This document shows, piece after piece, positions 8,510 to 16,636 of a stretch of DNA of 64,000 nt. Positions within the stretch are counted from its first letter, which is position 1. Each line of letters begins with the position of its first letter. The notes under the pieces were generated by a model that did not search any database, was not told where the DNA came from, and worked only from the letters and a program-made list of their open reading frames with translations. A program made the translations under genes and the position numbers. Source of the stretch: Izhakiella australiensis (GTDB lineage: Bacteria > Pseudomonadota > Gammaproteobacteria > Enterobacterales > Enterobacteriaceae); contig NZ_MRUL01000005.1 of NCBI RefSeq assembly GCF_002006995.1, positions 186,001 through 250,000 on the forward strand, read 5' to 3'.

Positions 8510-9208
8510 ATGAAAATTAATAAAACGCTTATCGGCACCGCATTATGCGCCCTGCTGGTTACATCATTTACTCATGCCGCAGGCATAGCAGCTGATTCAT
8601 CAATCATCGTTATTAACGAGGCTGAGGGCGGTAGCAGCATTAATATCCATAACGGCGATAAAACGCCCATTACGCTGCACAGCAAAATAGTCGATTTGAA
8701 AGATGATGCTTCCCCCCAGGTGGTTATCACTCAGCCGGTAATCCACATTAAGAGTAACCAGACGCAAAGCGTCCACTTTACGCTAAACAGCAGTGCCCCG
8801 CTTAAGCACGAACATCTTAAGCAGGTAACCTTTGAAGCTATCCCGGCAGTCAAAGACGAGAAAAATCATCTTGGGGCAGTGAGTCGTCAGGAGCTTCCTT
8901 TACTGATCGTGCCAAAAGATCTGGCCGCGAAGCCCGACAGCTGGAACGACCTCATCTGGTCGGCCAAAAACAATACGCTGACGGTAACCAATAACGGTCC
9001 TTACGTGGTGCGTTTAAATACAAAGATCACCTTAATGCCGGATAGTATGCCGGGCACGCTGGAAAAACCTTACATTCTGCCCGGTGAGACCCTGGTGGTA
9101 TACGGCGTATGCAAGCACCACCTGCCAACGCAAACTTCGGTGGTGATCGCCCCGCTGTCACGCGCCGGTAACAGCGTTGGCGACCAGACAATGGCGCTGT
9201 CACGCTGA
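8510..9208 (+). CDS. PapD-like periplasmic chaperone (orphan)
   Basis: This gene encodes a 232-residue exported protein with signal peptide MKINKTLIGTALCALL ending at HAA. The mature part has a pilus-chaperone arrangement: a strand with paired interactions (SSIIVINEAEGGSSINIHNG), a subunit-binding strand region (VIHIKSNQTQSVHFTL), a middle LPLLIVPKDL strand matching the conserved domain linker, and a second Ig-like domain from about residue 140. An in-frame ATG at 8483 would add nine residues and has a somewhat better ribosome-binding site, so the start is uncertain. No usher or pilin gene is nearby; its client is unknown. Confidence 0.65.
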   Translation: MKINKTLIGTALCALLVTSFTHAAGIAADSSIIVINEAEGGSSINIHNGDKTPITLHSKIVDLKDDASPQVVITQPVIHIKSNQTQSVHFTLNSSAPLKHEHLKQVTFEAIPAVKDEKNHLGAVSRQELPLLIVPKDLAAKPDSWNDLIWSAKNNTLTVTNNGPYVVRLNTKITLMPDSMPGTLEKPYILPGETLVVYGVCKHHLPTQTSVVIAPLSRAGNSVGDQTMALSR

Positions 9209-9212
9209 CAGC

Positions 9213-9956
9213 TTATTTTATTTGTACTGGCCAGGATTCAAACAAATAGCCGTCAAATTCCGGCGCATCAACGTCTGACAGCGTCATCAGCCGCTGTTTT
9301 ACGTTCTCAAGGTGGCGCCACATCGCCAGCTTTGCCGCCGTCGCGTCGCGCTTTTGCAGCGCCGCCAGTATCGCCTGGTGATCGTTAAGCCATTCGCGAC
9401 GATAAGCATTGCTGGTGATGCGCTCATGCAGCTGGCGCCACATCGGGTTCTCTTCCCGGTTGTTCCAGCACTGCTTCCATAGCGCCAGCAGCATATTGTT
9501 ATGGGTCGCTTCGGCAATGGCCTGATGAAACAGTTTATCGCCATCTTCCCCGCCGCCGCTTTCAATATCCTGCCTTTCCGCGTCCAGCGCAGCGCGCATC
9601 TTTTTAATATCTGCCGGCGTAACCTGCAGCGCGGCGAATTCCGCTATATTGCTTTCCAGCAGCTGACGCGCCTGCAGCAGCTCGAAGGGACCAATCATCA
9701 ACGCTTTGCTTTGCTGCTGCAGAGTAGCAGGCATCGTCAGCGCGTAGATGCCGGAGCCTTTGCGCACCGCCACATAGCCTTCGATCTCCAGCATAATCAG
9801 CGCTTCGCGCACCACCGCCCTGCCCACGCCGAAACGTTCGGCGATATCCCGCTCCGGCGGCAGGCGCGAACCCGGCGGATATTTTCCCGAAGCCAGCTCC
9901 TGCTTCAGAAGCTCGCCCACTTCACGATACTGACGCTTAATTTCCACGCTCATCAT
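9213..9956 (-). CDS. GntR/FadR-type regulator, UxuR/ExuR-like
   Basis: This 247-residue repressor has an N-terminal winged helix (PPGSRLPPERDIAERFGVGR, VVREALIMLEIEGYVAVRKGSGIYAL) and a C-terminal FCD ligand domain. The segment GPFELLQARQLLESNIAEFA and the endings AKLAMWRHLENVKQRL and FDGYLFESWP are almost those of E. coli UxuR, the hexuronate (fructuronate) repressor. No uxu, uxa or exu gene lies within the window, so it is either a stray copy or controls distant loci. It is convergent with the chaperone gene, with only four bases between them. Confidence 0.88.
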   Translation of the reverse strand: MMSVEIKRQYREVGELLKQELASGKYPPGSRLPPERDIAERFGVGRAVVREALIMLEIEGYVAVRKGSGIYALTMPATLQQQSKALMIGPFELLQARQLLESNIAEFAALQVTPADIKKMRAALDAERQDIESGGGEDGDKLFHQAIAEATHNNMLLALWKQCWNNREENPMWRQLHERITSNAYRREWLNDHQAILAALQKRDATAAKLAMWRHLENVKQRLMTLSDVDAPEFDGYLFESWPVQIK

Positions 9957-10380
9957 TCACCGCTGCCGCCAATGACTTTATCGTCATGATGGTAGGGAAA
10001 GGCGCACAGCCGGTCAACCAAAGCTGGCGCCATGTCATGCCATGAGCAGCACTGTGCGCTAAGCGTCATTTAAACAGCAGCAAATTCATTATTCGCTCAC
10101 TTATTAATGCAGATGAATATTTATTTACGCTGGTCGCTTATCTAAGAGCTGAGCTTTTGTTAATTAATACCCGCGTCTTTTTAAAACTGGCATCTAAAAA
10201 ATAACCGCCTCTTTGAGCTGAAAGTCACTGAATGCACCTTGAATAAACCTCTTGCGCAACTACAATTTTAAAACTAAATAATGAAAATAAGATCGCCGTA
10301 AGCCCATTGATTAGGCTGCCCCGCCCAATCTGTCGGTATTAATTATCCGTCTCAGGACGTAATTTGAGCTAAACAGCCGA
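9957..10380. other. Intergenic region between UxuR-like and YrhK-like genes
   Basis: About 420 bases between divergent genes. It is moderately AT-rich and must hold both promoters. I see no clear operator palindrome, repeat or RNA gene. Confidence 0.4.
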
Positions 10381-10674
10381 ATGAAACAGAGTAATACCTC
10401 ACTCACCTTTGGCCCGCAGCACGTCATTATCAGGCATCGCTATAAAGCACTGGGCGCCGTCAACGACCTGCTAATCGCCGTATGGTTTTTAATTGGAAGC
10501 ATGTTTTTTTTCAGTGAGACGCTAATGGAAAGCGGCACCTGGCTTTTTGTCGCGGGTAGCATCCAGCTGATATTAAAACCGGCCATCACCTTATCAAAGC
10601 TTATTCACGTGCGCCGCCTCTACCGGAGAAGCAGCACGCAGTATAACCCGCAGGGTTTTGACTGCGATAGCTAG
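10381..10674 (+). CDS. YrhK domain membrane protein
   Basis: This is a 97-residue protein with a basic N-terminus and two predicted membrane helices (DLLIAVWFLIGSMFFF and TWLFVAGSIQLILKPAITL), separated by a short polar loop. The RHRYKALGAVNDLLIAVWFL start and the TWLF-x-G-S-I segment are typical of the YrhK domain family, whose function is not known. The Shine-Dalgarno is weak. It is convergent with the exporter operon to its right. Confidence 0.75.
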   Translation: MKQSNTSLTFGPQHVIIRHRYKALGAVNDLLIAVWFLIGSMFFFSETLMESGTWLFVAGSIQLILKPAITLSKLIHVRRLYRRSSTQYNPQGFDCDS

Positions 10675-10788
10675 CCCCGGCCGCCGCTGTTTTCATTCAC
10701 CGCGCTGTGTGGGGGATTGTCCTCATCACGTACGCCGCCCAAAGAGGAGCGTGATGGTTCGCTGCGCGGTTTTTCCGACGGCAATGGG

Positions 10789-12891
10789 TTAAAAACCGCT
10801 TTCGCGCACGCCGAGCGCCGCCAATCGTCGCCAGAGGTTCATCAATAATGACTCTGGCTTGCCCTGCACCACCACCACGCCGCGCAGCGGCTGCTCAGGT
10901 AGCTTTTGTCCGGCAGCAACCGTCAGCGCAACGCCGTACCAGCCCTGCTCAGGGCGCAGATGCTTGTCCTCATCACGACGAACGGCAATCGGGCCGCCGT
11001 GCTCCGAAGCCAGCATTTGCCGGTCGATAAAACGCGCACCGGTGGGATCTATCGCACTCAGCGTTACCGTGGTGGCAGAGCGCGCCGGATCGTCGGCAAT
11101 AAAGCGACCTTTTGCCCCTGCGGCAAGGCGATTGAGGTTATCTTCCCGCAGATAGCCGCGTACCCGTCCGCCACCCTCATCAACCACGCGCAGCAGCGCC
11201 GTGTCGGATGACACCCAGCGCCCGGAGGTTAAATCAAGGGCAATATCTCTCACCACGCCGGGCTGCAAAGCCCGTATCTCCTGGCGCTTTTGCTGGGCTT
11301 TTAACCCGCGGTATTGCGCCAGCGACTCGGCCAGCTGCTGGTCGAGGATCAGCGTATCGCCAACCGTATCACGCACCGCGGAGAGGCGGCGCAGCTGCAG
11401 CTGCAAAATGGCGATACGCTGGCGGGCAATGGCGAGCTTAAAATCCACGTCGCTTGAGGTCAGCGTCATCAGCAAATCCCCCGCCCGGACCTTTTGACCA
11501 TCGACAACCTTTAGCTGTAACACCTGCGAGGCCAGCGGCGGGTAATAGGTATCAACATGGGAGGCCTCCAGCACGGCGGGAATCGTTATCTGGCTACGCC
11601 AGGGGATCAGCAGTAGCAGCGCCAGAAGCAGCAATCCCAGTGCGGAAAATAGCAGATTGCGCCGCCGCGAGCGCTGGCGCTGCTGCCACCAGTGGCGCCA
11701 CTCATTGACGACCGGCAGGCAGATAAACCAGCCAATTTCCACCAGCATCAAAAAAATGCCCAGCACTTTGAAAAAGTAATGGTAAACCGCCAGTGCGATG
11801 CCGAAAAACAGGAAAAAACGCCATAGCCAGGAGGCATAACCCCACAGCAGCAGCCGCTTTTCCATTGGCGCCGCCCAGCGCTCCGGCGGTTGTTCGCCAT
11901 AGCCAAACAGCTTTTCGCGCAGATGCCAGCGGCACAGTGCATAAGCGCGCCCCTGCAGATTATCCACGCGCCAGTAATCGCTCAGCATAAAGTAGCCGTC
12001 AAAGCGCATCAGCGGATTGATGTTAACAGCAACGGTGGTCAGCCAGGTCGCGCTGGAGAGCATAAACGCCGCCGATCGCAGCGCGCCGTCGGGCAACAGC
12101 GACCAGGCCAGCAGGGCCAGCGCGGCCAGCATTAGCTCTGCCAGCACGCCGCCGGCGTCAATCAGCAGACGAGCGCGGTGGCTGGACACGCGCCATGCAT
12201 CGCTGACGTCAGTGTAAAACATGGGAAACATGACGATAAACGCCACGCCCATGCTCTGCACCCGGCAGCCGGCCCTCTTCGCCATCCAGGCATGACCCAG
12301 CTCGTGAATAAATTTGGTAAATACCAGTGCGCAGCCAAACGTAGCCATGCCTTCAAAGCTGAAAAGCTCAGGCAGCGAACTGATATAGTGCGGCCAGTCG
12401 CGGCTGACCAGAAACAAGCCAGCCAGCAGAATCAGCGGCAGCGCCAGGCGCACAAAGCCTTTACCGTAGCGCTGTAGCCACGGCCAGCTGCGGTTGAGAA
12501 ACGGGTCCGGGCGCCAGAGCGGGATACGAAAAAAAAGATACTGATGCAGCAGGGTTTTTAACCAGCCCTGACGCCGCGCCGCCGCCTTGATGGCATAGCT
12601 GCTGCGTTGCTCCGCGTCGCTGGCAGCGACCAGATCGTGGCCGCGAACAAAGCGCAAAAACTGCTCCAGATCGAGGGGGGTAACCGGCGGGCCGGGTTCG
12701 CGATTCGCGGCATCCAACACCTGCACGGGCTCCCGCAGCGCCCAGTGACGCAGCAGGCGGATGGCGGTATGACTCAGCTTGAAGTAGCGACCGGAGAGGC
12801 TATCAGCCAGCGTCCACTGCGGTGAGCCATCGCGCGCAGGCGCGGCGACCGTCAGCTGTAAATCTTCACGCAGTAAAGGGAGCTGCGTCAT
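10789..12891 (-). CDS. M50-type metalloprotease fused to HlyD-like adaptor module
   Basis: This 700-residue polytopic inner-membrane protein is a fusion. After a ~100-residue N-terminal cytosolic region come membrane helices holding an M50 (site-2 protease) active site: HELGH at residues 196-200 and the second zinc motif INPLMRFDGY near 291-300. More helices follow, then from about residue 430 a membrane segment and a lipoyl/HlyD-type periplasmic region (YYPPLASQVLQLKVVDGQKV, then RAGDLLMTL) with a coiled hairpin. It is the last gene of a five-gene operon, two bases after the upstream stop. Its place suggests it processes or helps export the giant protein encoded at the operon start. Peptidase activity is inferred from intact motifs. 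Confidence 0.85.
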   Translation of the reverse strand: MTQLPLLREDLQLTVAAPARDGSPQWTLADSLSGRYFKLSHTAIRLLRHWALREPVQVLDAANREPGPPVTPLDLEQFLRFVRGHDLVAASDAEQRSSYAIKAAARRQGWLKTLLHQYLFFRIPLWRPDPFLNRSWPWLQRYGKGFVRLALPLILLAGLFLVSRDWPHYISSLPELFSFEGMATFGCALVFTKFIHELGHAWMAKRAGCRVQSMGVAFIVMFPMFYTDVSDAWRVSSHRARLLIDAGGVLAELMLAALALLAWSLLPDGALRSAAFMLSSATWLTTVAVNINPLMRFDGYFMLSDYWRVDNLQGRAYALCRWHLREKLFGYGEQPPERWAAPMEKRLLLWGYASWLWRFFLFFGIALAVYHYFFKVLGIFLMLVEIGWFICLPVVNEWRHWWQQRQRSRRRNLLFSALGLLLLALLLLIPWRSQITIPAVLEASHVDTYYPPLASQVLQLKVVDGQKVRAGDLLMTLTSSDVDFKLAIARQRIAILQLQLRRLSAVRDTVGDTLILDQQLAESLAQYRGLKAQQKRQEIRALQPGVVRDIALDLTSGRWVSSDTALLRVVDEGGGRVRGYLREDNLNRLAAGAKGRFIADDPARSATTVTLSAIDPTGARFIDRQMLASEHGGPIAVRRDEDKHLRPEQGWYGVALTVAAGQKLPEQPLRGVVVVQGKPESLLMNLWRRLAALGVRESGF

Positions 12892-12893
12892 GG

Positions 12894-14210
12894 TTACACT
12901 CCAAGCGCTTTACGCAGCGCCGCAACCGGGCGGCGGAACAAATAGATACCCAGCGGGGTGTATTGACCGTAAACTTTCGCCGTACCGCGTAAGCCAATGC
13001 GCGGCGCGGCGTCAATAAAATGCGCATCCAGTCGATAAGAGAGGGTGCCCTGCGGCGTCAGCGTCGCCTCATAGGCGCTACGCTCAAGCACCGCCTCATA
13101 GCGTGACAGCGGGTCGCTGTCTGGAAACAGCGCCACCGTGGCTTTATCCGGAAGCCGTATCGCATCGCCGACGTCCAGCTCAACCTTGAGCGCCGCCTGC
13201 TGCGGATCGGCCAGCTCCATCAGCCTTTCACCGGTTTTCACCGGCCGACCGCGCAGGCTGTCATCATCGGCAAACACCGCAATGCCGTCGCGCGCGGCGC
13301 GCACTTCAGTACGCGACAGCAGCTCGTTGGCATACATTAATTCAGATTTTTTCTGCTCCATCTGGGCAGTGAGCAGATCGAGACGGGCTTTAGACTCCGT
13401 ATCCTGAAAGGCACGCTGTGACCCCGAGCGCAGCTCCGCCTCGGCAACGCCCAGCGCCCGCTCGGCGACGTCGGCCTGCGCTTTTAGCGTGGTGCTATCA
13501 AAGCGCAGTAAAAGCTGATCTTTTTTGATCTGCTGATTGGGTTTTACCAGCACGTCGGCAACCACACCATCCAGCGGCGCAGTGATGATACGGCCGTTGA
13601 GCGGCACTACTTCGGCCGGTGCCAGCACCGACTGACGCACCGGAATAAACAGCGCACAGACGGCCACGGCGACGATAATCAACAACCGCTTTTTCGGCAG
13701 GCCCACGCGCCATACGCCGCGCGGCTCCAGCGCCTGCCAGGCATGAGAGTAGGTTTCCCCCAGCTGAGTCAGAAGCTGTCTTTCCGCCGATTGCCAGCCA
13801 GCATCACGGGCAAACCACAGGCCGCCGATCGGTCGCTGCTGGCGATCCTTGAGCGGCAGCCAGAAGGCTTGCGGCGCAGATAGCGCCAGCCAGTCATTGC
13901 GCGTTTGCTGGTCAAGCCATTCGGCGCTAACTTCACCGGCGCTATCGGCTTTGCCGGCCGCCAGCAGCTGCCTGCCCGCCCGCTCAATAAACGCCACAAA
14001 GGGAGAATGCGGATCGGGCACCGATACGCCGGTCGCCGCCCGCACCCGACCATTAATAATCAGCGCGGCATGGCGAAAGCCAAAAAGCGTCTGGCTGTCA
14101 TTAACCATGGTAAAGGCCAGGGTTTCGCTGTTTTCCGCGCGGCGTGCCAGGCCTTCCAGCCGCAGAACTTCCAGCAAAACCTGTTCGGCGCTGGCCGCCT
14201 GCTGATTCAT
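12894..14210 (-). CDS. HlyD-family adaptor with GAF-like N-terminal domain
   Basis: This 438-residue protein has a ~160-residue N-terminal cytosolic region that looks GAF-like (SQTLFGFRHAALIINGRVRA, later ALSAPQAFWLPLKDRQQRPI), one membrane segment (KRLLIIVAVAVCALFIPV) near residue 180, and a periplasmic membrane-fusion part: a lipoyl half (GRIITAPLDGVVADVLVKPN), a long coiled coil and a second half ending in a beta barrel. Such adaptors bridge inner-membrane exporters to TolC-type channels. A cytosolic GAF-like domain is not a usual part of HlyD proteins and could sense a small ligand. The start overlaps the preceding gene by four bases (ATGA). Confidence 0.82.
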   Translation of the reverse strand: MNQQAASAEQVLLEVLRLEGLARRAENSETLAFTMVNDSQTLFGFRHAALIINGRVRAATGVSVPDPHSPFVAFIERAGRQLLAAGKADSAGEVSAEWLDQQTRNDWLALSAPQAFWLPLKDRQQRPIGGLWFARDAGWQSAERQLLTQLGETYSHAWQALEPRGVWRVGLPKKRLLIIVAVAVCALFIPVRQSVLAPAEVVPLNGRIITAPLDGVVADVLVKPNQQIKKDQLLLRFDSTTLKAQADVAERALGVAEAELRSGSQRAFQDTESKARLDLLTAQMEQKKSELMYANELLSRTEVRAARDGIAVFADDDSLRGRPVKTGERLMELADPQQAALKVELDVGDAIRLPDKATVALFPDSDPLSRYEAVLERSAYEATLTPQGTLSYRLDAHFIDAAPRIGLRGTAKVYGQYTPLGIYLFRRPVAALRKALGV

Positions 14211-15016
14211 GGCTGCCCCGAAAAGCGGGCGCTGCCGCTCATGCCGGCCAGCAAACCGTTTTCCGGCTTAAGTAACCGCCCGGTCAGCGACAGTGTCTGG
14301 CTACTTTCATCAATCAGCGCGCCGGGGCGAACCACTTCCGCCTGCAACGCTACGCCGGTTTCATCCGGGGTAAAGGTGAATTTCTGCCCCGGCTTCAGCG
14401 TCGCCAGCCATTTGGACGGCACCAGCAGGTTAATTTCCAGATGCTGGTTGTTGACGATCTCCAGCAGCGGCTTGCCCTGGGGTACGTATTCAGACTGCTG
14501 AACTTTGCGCGCCACCACCTGACCAGAGAAAGGCGCGGTTACCCGGCAGCGGCTGGTCTGGATCTGATAGACCTGGCTTTCGGCAATCGCCTGCGCCATA
14601 TGCGCTTCGGCAACCGCCACCGCATTGCGACCGACCGATTTCAGCTCCGCCAGCTGGCGATTCTGACTTAATTCCTGCTGCGAAGCGCGCACCGCCGCCT
14701 GAGAGGCAGCCAGCTGCGCCTGATAGGCGGAGCAGTCGAAACGCACCAGCAGATCGCCTTTCTGAAAGGCTTCGCCTTCGCGGAACGGCATTTCTAACAC
14801 TTTGGCATTCAGCTCGCTGGAAAGAACCGCCTGATCGATCGCGCGCAATACGCCTCTGGCCTGTTTTTCCGCGCCGGTCGCCGTAGACGCCGCCAGAGGA
14901 AGGCTTAATTCTTTTTCTATCTCATCGGCCTGGGCGTAGAACGCCGTGCAGCTCAGCAGCAGCAGAGCAAGCGCGGTGCGACGACGGAAGATGCGATCAA
15001 AGGCGTTTTTCATCAT
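14207..15016 (-). CDS. Periplasmic adaptor (membrane-fusion) protein
   Basis: This is a 269-residue secreted adaptor of the HlyD/RND type. It has an N-terminal signal (basic RIFRRR, then ALALLLLSCTAFYAQA), a lipoyl half-motif (LNAKVLEMPFREGEAFQKGD), a coiled-coil hairpin, the matching lipoyl half (VTAPFSGQVVARKVQQSEYV) and a beta-barrel end. It lacks a membrane anchor apart from the signal and is shorter than HlyD proper. Two further in-frame starts lie at 15025 and 15061; 15016 has GGAT at a suitable distance. Together with the GAF-HlyD protein it gives the operon two distinct adaptors. Confidence 0.85.
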   Translation of the reverse strand: MMKNAFDRIFRRRTALALLLLSCTAFYAQADEIEKELSLPLAASTATGAEKQARGVLRAIDQAVLSSELNAKVLEMPFREGEAFQKGDLLVRFDCSAYQAQLAASQAAVRASQQELSQNRQLAELKSVGRNAVAVAEAHMAQAIAESQVYQIQTSRCRVTAPFSGQVVARKVQQSEYVPQGKPLLEIVNNQHLEINLLVPSKWLATLKPGQKFTFTPDETGVALQAEVVRPGALIDESSQTLSLTGRLLKPENGLLAGMSGSARFSGQP

Positions 15017-15087
15017 GGGTATCATCCAGCTGCTTAGATCTGTTCGCCGTGCGCTGAACATCAGCTTCAGCGCACAGTGCGATACAT

Positions 15088-16584
15088 TTACATGGCGATA
15101 TTACCGGTCGCCCAACGTTTTTCCGTCTGAGCAAGGGCCTGTTCCACCGAGGGAATATCATTCATTTTCTGATTAGCCGGCAGCGGATTCAGACCGGCGG
15201 TGACAAAAATCTGGCTATAGGCGTTACGCAGTTCAGCATAGGCCAGATCGTTACGCAGCGAGGTATTTAGTGCGTTAAGTTCACCCTGAATCAGCTGGAG
15301 CTCGCCGATACTGCCCGCTTTATAGCGGTTGTTCAGCTGATCAAGAATATTGACGTCAAGCTTCTGCAGTTCTTTGCCGGTGCGATACTGGCGCAGCGCT
15401 TCGTCATAGTTAGCCCGGGCGACATACAGCTGCGCCAGCACCGCCATCGACATTGCCTGGCGACGTACTTCAGCAACGGTTTCTCCCGCTTTTGCCATGT
15501 TGTAGGCGGCAGGGCCGGAGAACAGGTTAAACAGGTTCCAGGTCACTTTTACCCCGGCATCAGCCCAGCTCTGGTTAACCAAAAACGAGTTGCTGTCATA
15601 GTTGCCGCCCACCGACAGCTCAATGCCCGGCAGCATGCGCAGCAGCGATTTACGGGTTTCCGACGCGCTGATGCGCGTCTGGTAATCCTGCTCGCGCAGC
15701 TCAGGACGGTTTACCAGCGCCGCCTCTTCCAGCTCGGTAAAATTCACCTTCAGCTGCGGTACCGTCAGGCTCGCTTCATCCGGCAGCGCCAGGGTATATA
15801 CGGTGTCCGGCGGCAGGTTCATCAGGGTAGCCAGCTCGGTTTTCGCCAGCGTCAGCGCCCGGCGCTGTTCCTCTAGCTGGCGGGTCGCATCCAGCAGCGC
15901 GCGCTGGTAGGTATAAGACTCAACCAGATCGCCCACTTTCTGCGCCGACATACGCTCACTGTTTTCACGCGCCATGTTGACGCGGTCGATCAGGGCATCA
16001 ATGCGGTGTAACAGGCGCTCGGCGGCAACGGCGCGCCAGTAGGCTGACTGCACGTCCTGTACGATGGTGTGCGTCACCTTGCGTCGCTCTTCCTCAGCGA
16101 TCCAGCGCTTATCCGACTGCTGGTGCGCGGTGATATAGCTGACGCCGAAGTCGAGAATGTTCCAGACCATGGTCAAATCAGCCACGCGGCGCGTCTGATC
16201 CTGTGAAGTTGAAGGTTCAAGCGAGGTTACGCCGCGCTCTACGCTACGGCTGCTGGAGGCGCTGACGTTATCGCGGGTGACGTAACCGGCTTCAGCGGCC
16301 ATGCGCGGCAGCATATCAAAGCTGGCCAGGTCTACCTGTTTTTGCGCCATCGCCTGCTCCATCACCCGCAGGCGCGCTTCCAGGTTGTACTTCAGCGCCC
16401 TGGCCATGGCATCGTGTAAGGTTATCGGCCTGGTCACCGGCTCCTGATTGCTGAACATCACGCGCAGATCGGACTGCGCGCGACGGCTGCTTTCCGCCTT
16501 GTCGATCGGCTGCGTTGAGACCGCACAGCCGCTGGCCAGCAGCGCCAGGATTGCGATGCTGAGGATTTTTGGGCACCGTTGCAT
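15088..16584 (-). CDS. TolC-family outer-membrane channel lipoprotein
   Basis: This 498-residue outer-membrane efflux protein begins with a lipoprotein signal (hydrophobic ILSIAILALLASGC, with a LASGC lipobox), followed by two homologous OEP halves rich in long helices. The first half contains ITLHDAMARALKYNLEARLR, the second NRPELREQDYQTRIS, both standard for TolC-like channels. The chosen ATG has AGGTGA at a good distance; a GTG nine bases earlier is less likely. It starts 52 bases after the giant-protein gene stop, in the same operon, and presumably forms the exit duct for that protein. Confidence 0.9.
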   Translation of the reverse strand: MQRCPKILSIAILALLASGCAVSTQPIDKAESSRRAQSDLRVMFSNQEPVTRPITLHDAMARALKYNLEARLRVMEQAMAQKQVDLASFDMLPRMAAEAGYVTRDNVSASSSRSVERGVTSLEPSTSQDQTRRVADLTMVWNILDFGVSYITAHQQSDKRWIAEEERRKVTHTIVQDVQSAYWRAVAAERLLHRIDALIDRVNMARENSERMSAQKVGDLVESYTYQRALLDATRQLEEQRRALTLAKTELATLMNLPPDTVYTLALPDEASLTVPQLKVNFTELEEAALVNRPELREQDYQTRISASETRKSLLRMLPGIELSVGGNYDSNSFLVNQSWADAGVKVTWNLFNLFSGPAAYNMAKAGETVAEVRRQAMSMAVLAQLYVARANYDEALRQYRTGKELQKLDVNILDQLNNRYKAGSIGELQLIQGELNALNTSLRNDLAYAELRNAYSQIFVTAGLNPLPANQKMNDIPSVEQALAQTEKRWATGNIAM

Positions 16585-16636
16585 GTTTATCACCTGCTTA
16601 ATAATTTATCGTTTGTTAAACCCGGCCACTGCGGCT

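Noticed and set aside
10789-16584. Exporter operon as the secretion system for the microcin-like peptide
   Set aside because: Class II microcins need a peptidase-containing ABC transporter, which is absent here, and the operon is 2.6 kb away on the other strand with its own large cargo gene.
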